Assembly (NCBI RefSeq): GCF_023656565.1
Contig: NZ_JAMOKG010000002.1
Span: forward strand, 998,030 to 1,062,029
Direction: 5' to 3'
Length of the DNA stretch: 64,000 nucleotides
DNA from: Flavobacterium tyrosinilyticum
GTDB lineage: Bacteria; Bacteroidota; Bacteroidia; Flavobacteriales; Flavobacteriaceae
Position 1 is the stretch's first letter. Each line of letters opens with the position of its first letter. Below the pieces are notes generated by a model. That model did not search any database and was not told where the DNA came from. It saw nothing but the letters and a program-made list of their open reading frames with translations. Both the position numbers and the translations under genes were made by a program. This document shows, piece after piece, positions 1-8,789 of this stretch.

Positions 1-2
1 GT

Positions 3-152
3 TTTCCTTTTCAAACAGTGCGTTTAATACATGAATCGATTTCGAGAGAAGCTTTCGGAAACGGAGTTATTTTTGTAGCCGAAAATCTAAAAGAAAAAGA
101 TAAAGGACTTTACAATTTTGAAGATATCTTGACGCCTTATTTTACGGTGTAA
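3..152 (+). CDS. C-terminal end of a DapB-like reductase (partial)
   Basis: An open frame enters from the left edge and ends with TAA, giving the last 49 residues of a protein. The tail has a serine-arginine pair followed by AFGNG, then an alanine-glutamate pair, and ends with KGLYNFEDIL. This spacing resembles the C-terminus of dihydrodipicolinate reductase (DapB), where SR...FANGA is followed by a GLFDMRDVL-type end; DapB reduces dihydrodipicolinate in the lysine and diaminopimelate pathway. It differs from the usual Flavobacterium DapB tail, so it may be a paralogue or another Rossmann-fold reductase with the same C-terminal domain. The N-terminal nucleotide-binding part lies outside the window, so the family call is tentative; the frame itself is convincing. 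Confidence 0.45.
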   Translation, partial: FPFQTVRLIHESISREAFGNGVIFVAENLKEKDKGLYNFEDILTPYFTV

Positions 153-168
153 TTAAAATACATTTAAT

Positions 169-250
169 CTCGCAAAGACGCAAAGTCGCAAAGTTTTTCT
201 TTTTTTAAGTTTTTTAGGTTTAAAACTTTGCTACTTTGCGTCTTTGCGAG
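169..250. repeat. 29-bp inverted repeat, likely bidirectional terminator
   Basis: The arms 169-197 and 222-250 are reverse complements with one mismatch and carry the motif CGCAAAGACGCAAAG. The loop is T-rich. The element lies between the ends of two convergent genes, which fits a bidirectional terminator. The same CGCAAAG-type sequence recurs at 8752-8781, so it belongs to a dispersed family. Confidence 0.7.
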
Positions 251-262
251 AAATTCACTTAT

Positions 263-1009
263 TTACTTCCTAAAAGTCAAAGCCTTCATATATTCTAAAT
301 TCATTTTAGCAATCGAAAGCACAGAAATGCCTTGTGGGCATTCGATTTCGCAGGCTCTGGTATCAGAGCAATTTCCGAAACCTTCTTCATCCATTTGTTT
401 TACCATCGAAAGGGCACGTTTAGGAGCTTCTAATTTTCCTTGCGGTAAAAGTGCTAAATGAGTTATTTTGGCACCAACAAACAAAGCTGCGCTGGCATTT
501 TTGCAGGAAGCAACACAGGCTCCGCATCCAATGCAGGCAGCCGCATCAAAAGCAGCTTCGGCGGTTTCGTATGAAACGGGAATGCTATTTGCTTCAGGCG
601 CTTGACCTGTTGAAGCTCCAATAAAACCTCCTGCGGCTATTATCGAATCAAATGCTTTTCGATCAATTTTTAAATCTCTTAAAACAGGAAAAGCTTTCGC
701 GCGAAAAGGCTCAATATAAATAGTATCTCCATCTTTAAAACTTCTCATATGAAGCTGGCAAGTTGTGGTGTTTTTTAGAGGGCCATGAGCTCGTCCGTTT
801 ATCATTACGCCACATTGCCCGCAGATTCCCTCGCGACAATCGTGATCAAATTCAATAACACGTTCTCCTTGCTGAATAAGCGATTCATTCAAAAGATCCA
901 GCATTTCTAGAAACGACATGTGTTCAGATACTCCATCAATTTCATAATCTGTCATTTCCCCTTTGGTAGAAGAATTAAACTGCCGCCATATTTTTAGATA
1001 AAGTTTCAT
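263..1009 (-). CDS. sdhB: Succinate dehydrogenase/fumarate reductase iron-sulfur subunit
   Basis: This 248-residue protein is the electron-transfer subunit that carries electrons from the flavoprotein to the membrane quinone module. The N-terminal half has the [2Fe-2S] ligands in CREGICGQCG with a later Cys in TTTCQLHM. The C-terminal half has the cluster motifs CIGCGACVASC and CEIECPQGIS. The arrangement and length fit the class B (menaquinone-linked) SdhB/FrdB of Bacteroidota. It lies 90 bases downstream of sdhA on the same strand and is probably cotranscribed, although the spacer holds a small inverted repeat. No cytochrome b subunit gene is adjacent. The succinate or fumarate direction cannot be read from sequence. 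Confidence 0.93.
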   Translation of the reverse strand: MKLYLKIWRQFNSSTKGEMTDYEIDGVSEHMSFLEMLDLLNESLIQQGERVIEFDHDCREGICGQCGVMINGRAHGPLKNTTTCQLHMRSFKDGDTIYIEPFRAKAFPVLRDLKIDRKAFDSIIAAGGFIGASTGQAPEANSIPVSYETAEAAFDAAACIGCGACVASCKNASAALFVGAKITHLALLPQGKLEAPKRALSMVKQMDEEGFGNCSDTRACEIECPQGISVLSIAKMNLEYMKALTFRK

Positions 1010-1026
1010 ATATAATTGTGAATTAT

Positions 1027-1095
1027 GAATTGTTAATTATAAATTAGATATCGCGATTTATGAGCTGTTAATTAATAATTTACAATTAACAATTC
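1027..1095. repeat. Inverted repeat of the GAATTGTTAATT family
   Basis: GAATTGTTAATT at 1027-1038 is matched by its exact reverse complement at 1084-1095, inside the sdhA-sdhB spacer. The same words recur around 41258-41521. It may form a hairpin within the sdhAB transcript; no function can be assigned. Confidence 0.5.
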
Positions 1096-1099
1096 ACCA

Positions 1100-3007
1100 T
1101 TATTTATAGCTTCTCACCGCAAGTTCCACCGATTCAAATGTTAAAGGTTCTTTATGCAATTCAGGTTCGTTATTTAGACCTTTCCATTCCCAAGCCGATA
1201 CATAACAGAATTCAGCGTCATTGCGGACAGCTTCTCCGTCGGCGGTTTGGTATTCTTCTCTGAAATGAGCGCCACAGGATTCTTCGCGCTGTAAGGCATC
1301 GTAGCACATTAATTCGGCTAATTCAATGTAATCGGAAATTCTGCCCGCTTTTTCTAATTCGCTGTTTAAAGTATTATCTCCTGTAATTCTAAGATCTTTT
1401 TCGAAAGAAGTTTTAAGTTCCCGAATTTCGATAATTGCCTCTTCCAGTTTTTTTCTGCTTCGCGAAAGACCACATTTTTCATACAAAAGACGTCCGATTT
1501 TTTTATGAAAATAATCTGCTGAAAGCGTTCCGTTAGTATGTAGAAAACGATCTAACTGTCTTCTTACCGCATTTTCGGCTTCTTCAAAAGCAGGATGCGA
1601 AATGTCTGTTTTAGGTAAATTCAATTCACCTGCCAAATAATTCGGAATAGTATATGGCGCAATAAAATAGCCATCGACGCAAGCTTGAAGCAGCGAATTG
1701 GCACCGAGTCGGTTTGCGCCATGATCTGCAAAATTAGCTTCGCCTAAAGCAAATAAGCCTGGAATCGTAGTCATAAGTTCATAATCGACCCAAAGTCCGC
1801 CCATTGTGAAGTGTGCTGAAGGTGAAATCAGCATGGGTTCTTTATAAGCATTTATGCCCGTAATTTTTTCATACATGGCAAAAAGGTTGCTGTATTTGGC
1901 TTCGATTTTATCTTTTCCCTGCGCTTTAATAGCATCCGAGAAATCGAGATAAATAGCATTTTTCATGGGTCCAACGCCATGGCCAGCGTCGATTCTTTCT
2001 TTTGCCGCCCGTGACGAAATATCTCTCGGCGCCAGATTTCCAAAAGAAGGATAACGTCGTTCTAGATAATAATCACGTTCTTCTTCAGGAATAGCATTTG
2101 CATTTCGAGCATCAACTGCTTTTTTCGGAACCCAGATTCGGCCATCATTTCGCAACGATTCTGACATTAAAGTCAGTTTAGATTGGTTTTCACCATGTTG
2201 CGGAAGAGAAGTAGGGTGAAACTGAATCCAGCTAACGCCAGCCATAAAAGCCCCTTTTTTATGCGCTCTCCAAAGCGCAGAACTATTACAGCCCATTGCC
2301 AAAGTGGACAGATAATACACTTTTCCGTAACCACCAGAAGCCAGTACGACAGCATCTGCAGCGTGGCGTTCTAGAATTCCTGTTTCAAGATTTCGTGCAA
2401 TTATTCCTTTGGCTTTGCCATCAATAACCACGAGTTCGAGCATTTCGTGGCGGGTATACAAATCAACTTTTCCTAAAGATGCCTGACGTTCCAAGGCTTG
2501 ATAAGCGCCTAATAAAAGTTGCTGTCCAGTTTGTCCTCTAGCATAGAAAGTTCTAGAAACTTGAACGCCACCAAAAGATCTATTATTTAAGTAACCCGCA
2601 TATTCCCTTGCAAAAGGAACGCCTTGCGCAACAGCATGATCGATAAGATGAGCCGAACATTCTGCTAAACGATAAACATTCGCTTCACGAGATCTAAAAT
2701 CGCCACCTTTTATAGTGTCATAAAACATTCTAAAAGTGCTATCGCCATCATTTTTGTAGTTTTTTGCAGCATTTACTCCGCCTTGAGCGGCAACAGAATG
2801 TGCACGTCTAGGAGAATCCTGAAAACAGAAAGACTTTATATTATAGCCTTGTTCGGCAAGAGATGCCGCACACGAAGCGCCCGCAAGACCAGTTCCGACG
2901 ACTATAATATTTAGCTTTTTTCGGTTTGCGGGATTTACTAGTTTGGCTTTGGACTTGTAAAGATTCCATTTATCAGCAAGAGGACCTTCGGGTATTTTTG
3001 ACTCCAT
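1100..3007 (-). CDS. sdhA: Succinate dehydrogenase/fumarate reductase flavoprotein subunit
   Basis: This 635-residue protein is the catalytic subunit with covalently bound FAD that interconverts succinate and fumarate. The N-terminus has the dinucleotide-binding motif [12 protein letters not shown] near residue 37, then [12 protein letters not shown], which contains the FAD-linking His. The active-site region includes [10 protein letters not shown] with the catalytic Arg, and the C-terminal half has [11 protein letters not shown]. It is slightly shorter than the usual Bacteroidota SdhA. In this family sdhC (cytochrome b) normally precedes sdhA, but here the upstream neighbour is an HxlR regulator gene. 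That suggests a secondary sdhAB copy that borrows a membrane anchor from elsewhere, or a soluble enzyme. Confidence 0.93.
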   Translation of the reverse strand: MESKIPEGPLADKWNLYKSKAKLVNPANRKKLNIIVVGTGLAGASCAASLAEQGYNIKSFCFQDSPRRAHSVAAQGGVNAAKNYKNDGDSTFRMFYDTIKGGDFRSREANVYRLAECSAHLIDHAVAQGVPFAREYAGYLNNRSFGGVQVSRTFYARGQTGQQLLLGAYQALERQASLGKVDLYTRHEMLELVVIDGKAKGIIARNLETGILERHAADAVVLASGGYGKVYYLSTLAMGCNSSALWRAHKKGAFMAGVSWIQFHPTSLPQHGENQSKLTLMSESLRNDGRIWVPKKAVDARNANAIPEEERDYYLERRYPSFGNLAPRDISSRAAKERIDAGHGVGPMKNAIYLDFSDAIKAQGKDKIEAKYSNLFAMYEKITGINAYKEPMLISPSAHFTMGGLWVDYELMTTIPGLFALGEANFADHGANRLGANSLLQACVDGYFIAPYTIPNYLAGELNLPKTDISHPAFEEAENAVRRQLDRFLHTNGTLSADYFHKKIGRLLYEKCGLSRSRKKLEEAIIEIRELKTSFEKDLRITGDNTLNSELEKAGRISDYIELAELMCYDALQREESCGAHFREEYQTADGEAVRNDAEFCYVSAWEWKGLNNEPELHKEPLTFESVELAVRSYK

Positions 3008-3153
3008 AATTTTAGTGGTTTAAAATAAAGTGCAACAAAATTTTAAAAAGAAACTAAATTGTAAGGAAGTCCTAATTTACTATAAATTATTGATTTACAG
3101 TTTAAGAAAGTAAGTATTTTATATTGTTTTTTATGATTTAGATAGAAATACGA

Positions 3154-3543
3154 TTATTCATTTCGATTTCCGATAATCTCTTTTCGATGCAAAGTTCCCC
3201 AGTCTTTTAATGCTATAATCACATTTGTAAGCGATTTGCTGTGTTCTGTTCTCGAATATTCTACAGTTGGCGGGAAAGTATCATAAACCGTTCTTATAAC
3301 AAGTTTATTGATTTCCAAGTCTTTCAATTCTTTAGAAAGCATTTTATCAGTGATTCCGTTAATGTCTTTTGAAATTTCTTTAAATCGTTTTGGACGATCA
3401 GAAAGTGCAATTAAAATAGGAAGTTTCCATCTGCCGCTCAAGACTTCTAATGCATCTCTTACAGGAAGTAATGCTGCCATGCATTCTTGTGGTTTACAGT
3501 CTTTTTCTACTATTTCGCTAATGATATCTGTTCTTGTTTCCAT
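3154..3543 (-). CDS. HxlR-family transcriptional regulator (YodB-like)
   Basis: A winged-helix regulator of 129 residues. The core has LSGRWKLPILIAL, then a recognition region ending in ITDKMLSKELKDLE and a wing with PPTVEYSRTEHSKSL, all typical of HxlR/YodB. The start METRTD at 3543 is preferred over an upstream start because the 32 extra residues would run across the operator palindrome. Cysteines at positions 16 and 21 precede the conserved helix; in YodB-type members an N-terminal Cys senses quinones and diamide. The gene is divergent from an azoreductase, the same kind of gene that YodB represses in Bacillus subtilis, so a role as its repressor is likely but inferred. Confidence 0.88.
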   Translation of the reverse strand: METRTDIISEIVEKDCKPQECMAALLPVRDALEVLSGRWKLPILIALSDRPKRFKEISKDINGITDKMLSKELKDLEINKLVIRTVYDTFPPTVEYSRTEHSKSLTNVIIALKDWGTLHRKEIIGNRNE

Positions 3544-3556
3544 ATTTTTTTGCTTT

Positions 3557-3592
3557 ACTATCTTCGAGGATAGCGCTATCCTCAAGGATAGT
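3557..3592. promoter_or_regulatory. 36-bp dyad, probable HxlR operator
   Basis: The central 18 bases 3566-3583 form a perfect palindrome (GAGGATAGCGCTATCCTC). The outer ACTATC and GATAGT at 3557-3562 and 3587-3592 extend the dyad on the same centre, leaving only two mismatched pairs in 36 bases. Further GATAGT and TACTAT words follow up to 3611. The site lies between the HxlR and azoreductase starts, upstream of the azoR -7 box, and so would control both promoters. Confidence 0.7.
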
Positions 3593-3618
3593 ACTATAAA
3601 AGAGATAGTAAATGTAAA

Positions 3619-3626
3619 TAAGTTTG
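3619..3626 (+). promoter_or_regulatory. azoR promoter -7 box
   Basis: TAAGTTTG matches the Bacteroidota -7 consensus TAnnTTTG exactly, 26 bases before the azoreductase ATG. No TTG is seen at the usual -33 distance; that position is occupied by the operator repeats. Confidence 0.55.
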
Positions 3627-3652
3627 TATTGTAAAACAAATGATATACAATT

Positions 3653-4264
3653 ATGAGCCAAAAAATTCTGCAAATACTAACAAGTACTAATGGAGAAAAT
3701 TCATTTAGTAACCAATTATCTAATGCTGTTATCGAAAAGCTGAAAGCAGTAAATCCAGATAGTACTGTACAAACACTTGATCTTTCTAAAACACCTGTGC
3801 CATATTTAACAGGTTCTCATATTAGTGCCGTTTATGCGCCTGCTGAAACACATTCGGAAGAACAAAAATCAGCGCTAAAATATTCAGATGAGGCAATCGA
3901 AAATTTATTGGAATCTGATGTAATTGTGATTGGAGTTCCTTTATATAATTTTGGGATTCCAGCTGTTTTAAAAGGCTGGATCGATCAGGTTGCTAGAGCA
4001 GGGAAGACTTTCAGTTATGCTGACGGATCGCCAAAAGGATTGGTAAATAATAAAAAAGTATATTTATCAATTGCATCAGGAGCAATATTTTCTGAAGGTC
4101 CGTACAAAAGTTATGATTTCTCTGAATCGTATTTACGAACGGTTTTTGCCTTTTTAGGAATGACCGATGTAACGACATTTCGCGTAGAAGGAACTGCAAT
4201 TCCTGATTTTGCAGAAAATGCGTTGCCCAAAGCGTTGTCTTCGGTGGAGGAATTTGCTTTTTAA
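3653..4264 (+). CDS. azoR: FMN-dependent NADH azoreductase
   Basis: A 203-residue flavodoxin-like quinone/azo reductase. It uses NAD(P)H to reduce quinones and azo compounds by two electrons, a detoxification role in the cytoplasm. The N-terminus KILQILTSTNGENSFS is the FMN phosphate-binding loop, and PLYNFGIPAVLKGWIDQV followed by RAGKTFSYADGSPKGL is the signature of the AzoR/acyl-carrier phosphodiesterase-like family. The length is normal. It is transcribed away from the HxlR regulator with a large palindromic operator between them, so induction by quinones or other electrophiles is the likely control. Confidence 0.92.
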   Translation: MSQKILQILTSTNGENSFSNQLSNAVIEKLKAVNPDSTVQTLDLSKTPVPYLTGSHISAVYAPAETHSEEQKSALKYSDEAIENLLESDVIVIGVPLYNFGIPAVLKGWIDQVARAGKTFSYADGSPKGLVNNKKVYLSIASGAIFSEGPYKSYDFSESYLRTVFAFLGMTDVTTFRVEGTAIPDFAENALPKALSSVEEFAF

Positions 4265-4265
4265 G

Positions 4266-4404
4266 AAATAAGAAGAATTCTTTTTTATTGCCTATAATGA
4301 AATCCGACAGGTTTAAAAAAAACTGTCGGGTTTGGTTGATAGATATTAAAAAAAAATCTGCCGAATCTGCTAAATCTGCGAGCAAAAATTACTCCCGCAG
4401 ATTT
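4266..4404. terminator. Convergent spacer with hairpins
   Basis: Between azoR and the convergent thiolase gene there are three small dyads. AAGAATTCTT followed by a T run sits just after the azoR stop. CCGACAG at 4304-4310 pairs with CTGTCGG at 4323-4329. AAATCTGCG at 4372-4380 pairs with CGCAGATTT at 4396-4404. The first two could end azoR transcription; the AAATCTGC words recur at 14105-14156 and so belong to a repeat family. Confidence 0.45.
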
Positions 4405-4444
4405 ATAAAACTAAATTGAAATGTTCTGGAAAAATGGAAAAAAG

Positions 4445-5722
4445 TTATTTCTCAATTATCATGGTAACCCCTTGACCACCTGCGGCACAGATTGAAATTA
4501 ATCCTTTTCCTGAGCCTTTTTCGTTCAATAATTTTGCCATTACGCCAATAATTCTACCTCCAGTTGCAGCAAAAGGGTGAGCGGCTGCTAAACTGCTTCC
4601 TTTTACATTCAGTTTATTTCGATCTATTGCGCCTAGTGGTTTCTTTAAGCCAATTTCCGCACTCAATTCTGGGCTTTCCCAGATTTTTAAAGTGGCCAAA
4701 GTTTGTGCAGCAAAAGCTTCGTGAATTTCATAATAATCAAAATCCTGAAGGTTTAATTCTGCTTTTTCGAGCATTCTTGAAGCAGCAAATAAAGGCGCTA
4801 ATAAAAGATTCTGCTGATTCTTAACGTATTCAATTGCAGCAATTTCAGCAAAAGTGATGTAGGCTAAAATTGGAAGCCCTTGTTCTTTTGCCCATTCTTC
4901 GCTAGCTAATAGGATACAAGAGGCGCCATCTGTTAATGGAGTTGAATTTCCTGCAGTCAGCGTACCATTTACCTTATCAAAAGCGGGTTTTAATTTTGCT
5001 AATTTTTCAATTGTACTGTCTCTTCTTAGATTATTGTCTTTTTCTAATCCGTTAAAAGGCGTAATCATATCATCGAAAAAACCTTCGTCATACGCTTTTG
5101 CCATGTTTAAATGACTTTTCAACGCAAACTCATCTTGTTCTTCTCTTGATATTTTATAGTATTTCGCTGTGATTTCGGTATGTCCGCCCATAGAAAGTCC
5201 AGTTTGAGATTCTTCATTTCTAGGAACTAAAGGAGACAAATCTTTTGGACGAAGCTTTAGAAATGTTTTGATTTTTCCGCCCAAAGATTTTGCTTGTCTA
5301 GCTTCTAAAAGAATTTTTCTAAGTTTTTCACTAACCGCAATTGGCATATCGCTGATAGAATCTACGCCACCAGCAATTCCAGAATCAATTTGCCCGAGAG
5401 CAATTTTGTTGGCGATGTAAATAGCGCTTTCAATTCCGGTATCACAAGCTTGCTGTAAATCACAAGCAGGAGTTGCAGGATCAAGACTGGTTTGCATAAC
5501 AGATTCACGAATCAAATTGTTGTCGTAAGTATGTTTAATTACAGCACCTCCAGCAACTTCGCCTAATAATTTTCCTTTTAGATTGTATTTGTCAATAAGA
5601 CCATTGAGTGCTGCGATCATCATTTCTTTGTTTCCAACATTAGAATAGGCTGTATTGGCTCTCGCAAAAGGGATTCTGTTATAACCGACAATGGCTACTT
5701 TTCTTATTGTATTTGATTTCAT
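4445..5722 (-). CDS. Acetyl-CoA C-acyltransferase (thiolase, FadI-like)
   Basis: A 425-residue thiolase that cleaves 3-ketoacyl-CoA or condenses acyl-CoA in fatty acid metabolism. The nucleophilic Cys lies in QQACDTGIESA at residue 93. The C-terminal half has EIHEAFAAQ, AAAHPFAATGGR with the active-site His, and CAAGGQGVTMIIEK with the second catalytic Cys at about residue 412. The length and a loop domain with SMGGHTEITAK fit the FadI/trifunctional-type thiolases rather than biosynthetic AtoB. It stands alone here, without hydratase or dehydrogenase partners, so its exact substrate is unknown. Confidence 0.9.
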   Translation of the reverse strand: MKSNTIRKVAIVGYNRIPFARANTAYSNVGNKEMMIAALNGLIDKYNLKGKLLGEVAGGAVIKHTYDNNLIRESVMQTSLDPATPACDLQQACDTGIESAIYIANKIALGQIDSGIAGGVDSISDMPIAVSEKLRKILLEARQAKSLGGKIKTFLKLRPKDLSPLVPRNEESQTGLSMGGHTEITAKYYKISREEQDEFALKSHLNMAKAYDEGFFDDMITPFNGLEKDNNLRRDSTIEKLAKLKPAFDKVNGTLTAGNSTPLTDGASCILLASEEWAKEQGLPILAYITFAEIAAIEYVKNQQNLLLAPLFAASRMLEKAELNLQDFDYYEIHEAFAAQTLATLKIWESPELSAEIGLKKPLGAIDRNKLNVKGSSLAAAHPFAATGGRIIGVMAKLLNEKGSGKGLISICAAGGQGVTMIIEK

Positions 5723-5789
5723 ATCAGGAAGTTATTTGTTTTTGGTCATTGAAATTTCGAAATATAAAGATAGAAATAGATTTTGGTTT

Positions 5790-5797
5790 CAAACTTA
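5790..5797 (-). promoter_or_regulatory. Thiolase promoter -7 box
   Basis: Read on the minus strand this is TAAGTTTG, an exact match to TAnnTTTG, about 70 bases before the thiolase start. No clear -33 TTG accompanies it. Confidence 0.4.
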
Positions 5798-5903
5798 ATG
5801 TAGATTAATATTATCAGGAAATAACTGAGAAATGGCGATTCTCAAATTTATTCCTACTGATTTAATCTAATTTGTTTTATTTATTTAGAATGAATTAAAA
5901 TAA

Positions 5904-5935
5904 TTTGGAAAAGTTGAGATTAGCACATACTTTTG
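5904..5935 (+). promoter_or_regulatory. TonB receptor promoter
   Basis: TTTG at 5904-5907 is followed 20 bases later by TACTTTTG at 5928-5935, matching both elements of the Bacteroidota promoter consensus. The ATG of the receptor lies 25 bases downstream. No Fur-like box was identified by eye. Confidence 0.65.
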
Positions 5936-5960
5936 TCGCTCAATTTAAAATCAAAACCAA

Positions 5961-8399
5961 ATGAAAATAATTATTAATGCAAAAGTTTATCTTTTCGTGC
6001 TGTTTTTGAGCTCATTAAATATAATGGCACAACAGCTTGGAACTGTAAACGGAAAAGTTTCTTTGAGTGGCAATAAACCAGCAGAAAATATAGCTGTAGC
6101 GTTAAAAGGAACAAAATATTCTGATATTACAACTGTTTCAGGACATTTTGAAATTAAAAATGTAAAACCGGGAACGTATACTATTGTATTAAATGGAATA
6201 GGAATTCAACCTGTTGAGGATAAGATTGTAGTCAATTCAAAACAAACGACGACTAAGAATTTTTCTCTTTCTGAAAGTCAAGAAGATTTGGAAGAAGTTG
6301 TTATTAAAAAGAATAAATACAAGCAAAATAACCCTTCATTGTCATTGCGTCTTCAAACTCCTGTTTTAGAAATTCCTCAAAATATACAAATTGTAAGCGG
6401 TCAGACTTTAAAAGATCAGCAAATTACGAGTATGAGCGATGGGGTAATTCGTAACGTGAGTGGAGCTGTACGTTTGGAGCACTGGGGAGATTTGTATACT
6501 AATATTACTATGAGAGGTTCTCAAATTCAGGCTTTTAGAAACGGATTTAATGTAGTTTCTTCTTTCTGGGGACCTTTAACAGAAGATATGAGTTTTGTAG
6601 ATCATATTGAGTTTGTAAAAGGACCAGCAGGATTCATGCTTTCAAGCGGAGATCCGAGCGGATTGTACAATGTGGTAACTAAAAAACCAACGGGAGTTAC
6701 AAAAGGAGAGGTGAGTGTACTTGGCGGAAGCTACGATTTCTATAGAGTAAGCGTTGATTTTGACGGGAAATTAGATAAAAAAGGGAAATTGCTTTATAGA
6801 TTTAATGGAGCTGCCCAAAACAAAGGATCGCACCGTCCGTTTGAGCGTAATAACCGTTATGTAATTGCTCCTGTAATTTCATATCAGATTGATGATAAAA
6901 CAAAAATTACGGCCGAATATAATTTCCAGTATGCAAATATGACGGAAGTGGGCTCATATTATGTTTTTGGACCTCAAGCAGGTGGTTATGCAACTTTACC
7001 TGTAGGTTTTACTATGACGCAGCCAGGATTGCCTGATACCAATATTCAGGATCATAGCGGATATCTTCAGTTTGAGCACAAGTTTGATGAAAACTGGAAA
7101 CTTACTGCACAGACTTCTTATTTTAAATATATTCAGCAAGGATATAGTTCATGGCCAGGAGTTGTTGGTCCAGGACCGGCTGACAGAGATTTTGATGGTG
7201 TTCCGGAAGGAAATCTTGCTTATGGAGAAATCATTAGAAATGTGGGTATTTGGGATGCAGAAAGTAATATGTACCTAGGACAAATATTTGTGAACGGAAA
7301 ATTCAATACAGGAAACGTTTCTCATAAAATTTTGGGTGGAGTAGATTTAGGAAGCAAAGATTATATGGCAGATTGGGGACAGTCTCATGATTTGGATACT
7401 GTTGATAATCCGTTTAATGTTTATAATCCGAATTACGGAACGCCTTCAAATGGTTTCCCACAGTTTGATCACGATACTCCTTTAAGCCAAAGAGCTGGCG
7501 GACTTTACGGTTCAGAATATGCGGCTGGGTATATTCAGGATGAACTTGGTTTTTTGGAAAATAAATTAAGATTGACTCTTGCTGCAAGATACACATGGAT
7601 TAGTCAGACTAGCAGCTATGAGGCAGAACCAATTGCGGATAGTCATATAACGCCTCGTGCAGGTTTAAGTTATTCCATTACTGACGATTTTGCGGTTTAC
7701 GGCTTATATGATCAAGCTTTTACACCTCAATCGGGTGTTGTGAGAAGCGGTGATGTAAAACCTCTAACAGGAAATAATGTTGAATTTGGACTTAAAAAGG
7801 ATTGGTTTGACGGTTCTTGGAATACCAGTTTATCTGTTTACAATATCTTAAAGAAGAATGAGTTAACGGCAGATCCTAATAATCAGCCAAATGAACAGTA
7901 TAAAATAGTTCTAGGTGAAAAAAGAGCGCGTGGTGTTGAATTTGATTTGAGAGGAAAAATCTTTGATGGCTTAAATCTTATTGCAAATTATGCCTTTACA
8001 GAGTCAACTGTAACTAAAATTGATCCAGATGTTTCTGAAGCTAATGGGATTAAGGTGGGGGATATTGTTCCGGGTTACGCTAAACATACCGCAAATGCTT
8101 GGTTAAATTACACGTTGCAGCATGGAAAATTAAAAGGTTTTGGTGCTTCTATTGGAGGAACTTTCCTTGACGGACGCCAGACTGATACTTGGAGTGCAGG
8201 TCTTCAAAAACTGCCTTCTTACTTTAAATTGGATGGAGGTTTATCTTATGAAACCGGTAAATTTAAAGTTACTGCAAACGTATTCAATATCTTAGATAAA
8301 TATCTATATAGCGGTTCATACTACAGCTGGTTAAATGCTTATTACTGGCAGACTGAAGCGCCAAGAAATTTTAGAGTTGGTGTTACTTATAAGCTCTAA
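5961..8399 (+). CDS. TonB-dependent siderophore-type outer membrane receptor
   Basis: An 812-residue outer membrane active transporter. A signal peptide ends near residue 23 (MAQQ). A carboxypeptidase-regulatory-like domain follows (about 25-110), then a plug domain with TPVLEIPQNIQIVSGQTL and VKGPAGFMLSSGDPSGLYN, typical of ferric siderophore receptors such as FhuE/FoxA. The rest is a 22-strand barrel ending in the aromatic-rich FRVGVTYKL. The motifs NILDKYLYSG and RARGVEFDLRGKI are standard for this class. It stands alone behind its own promoter; no siderophore synthesis or inner membrane permease is adjacent. The ligand is probably a ferric siderophore, but its identity cannot be read. Confidence 0.9.
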   Translation: MKIIINAKVYLFVLFLSSLNIMAQQLGTVNGKVSLSGNKPAENIAVALKGTKYSDITTVSGHFEIKNVKPGTYTIVLNGIGIQPVEDKIVVNSKQTTTKNFSLSESQEDLEEVVIKKNKYKQNNPSLSLRLQTPVLEIPQNIQIVSGQTLKDQQITSMSDGVIRNVSGAVRLEHWGDLYTNITMRGSQIQAFRNGFNVVSSFWGPLTEDMSFVDHIEFVKGPAGFMLSSGDPSGLYNVVTKKPTGVTKGEVSVLGGSYDFYRVSVDFDGKLDKKGKLLYRFNGAAQNKGSHRPFERNNRYVIAPVISYQIDDKTKITAEYNFQYANMTEVGSYYVFGPQAGGYATLPVGFTMTQPGLPDTNIQDHSGYLQFEHKFDENWKLTAQTSYFKYIQQGYSSWPGVVGPGPADRDFDGVPEGNLAYGEIIRNVGIWDAESNMYLGQIFVNGKFNTGNVSHKILGGVDLGSKDYMADWGQSHDLDTVDNPFNVYNPNYGTPSNGFPQFDHDTPLSQRAGGLYGSEYAAGYIQDELGFLENKLRLTLAARYTWISQTSSYEAEPIADSHITPRAGLSYSITDDFAVYGLYDQAFTPQSGVVRSGDVKPLTGNNVEFGLKKDWFDGSWNTSLSVYNILKKNELTADPNNQPNEQYKIVLGEKRARGVEFDLRGKIFDGLNLIANYAFTESTVTKIDPDVSEANGIKVGDIVPGYAKHTANAWLNYTLQHGKLKGFGASIGGTFLDGRQTDTWSAGLQKLPSYFKLDGGLSYETGKFKVTANVFNILDKYLYSGSYYSWLNAYYWQTEAPRNFRVGVTYKL

Positions 8400-8436
8400 A
8401 TTGGTTTGTTATCGTTGAAAAATTGCAAATCACACA

Positions 8437-8472
8437 AAAGCATCTGACTTAATTGTTGGATGCTTTTTTTTT
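8437..8472 (+). terminator. Rho-independent terminator
   Basis: AGCATC at 8439-8444 pairs with GATGCT at 8459-8464 and is followed by a run of nine T, 38 bases after the TonB receptor stop. Confidence 0.75.
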
Positions 8473-8510
8473 AAGATGCTAAGGTTCTGAGATTTTAAGA
8501 TTCTAAGAAG

Positions 8511-8781
8511 CAAAGTTACAAAGTTACAAAGTTACAAAGGTTGAGAAGTATAATTCTTTTGAATTGCCTCCAGTTTTAACTGGAGGTTATAAATGAAGAT
8601 TGAAAAAAGGCTTTAGCCAAACTAGTGATGTTTGGCTGAAACCTTTAATATTTGTTCTATATTTTCATCCAGCTAAAGCTGGATACCATTCAAAAATTAG
8701 GATTAGGAAAAAATCTTTTTAATCTTAATAATCTGTGGCTTTTTTTTTTATAAAAACTTTGCGTCTTAGCGACTTTGCGAG
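8511..8781. repeat. Block of four intergenic repeat families
   Basis: The spacer after the receptor gene holds stacked repeats. CAAAGTTA occurs three times in tandem at 8511-8540. CCTCCAGTTTTAACTGGAGG at 8567-8586 is a hairpin. AGGCTTTAGCC...GGCTGAAACCT at 8608-8645 forms another. ATCCAGCT/AGCTGGAT lies at 8667-8684. AATCTGTGGCT with a T run at 8730-8748 matches a copy near 41445. A CGCAAAG-type arm at 8752-8781 matches the element at 222-250. No gene is visible. Such stacks resemble REP/RAYT-mobilised palindromes. Confidence 0.6.
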
Positions 8782-8789
8782 ATTAATTA

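Noticed and set aside
3544..3639. N-terminal extension of the first HxlR regulator by 32 residues
   Set aside because: The extension would be translated from the operator palindrome and has no counterpart in the family.
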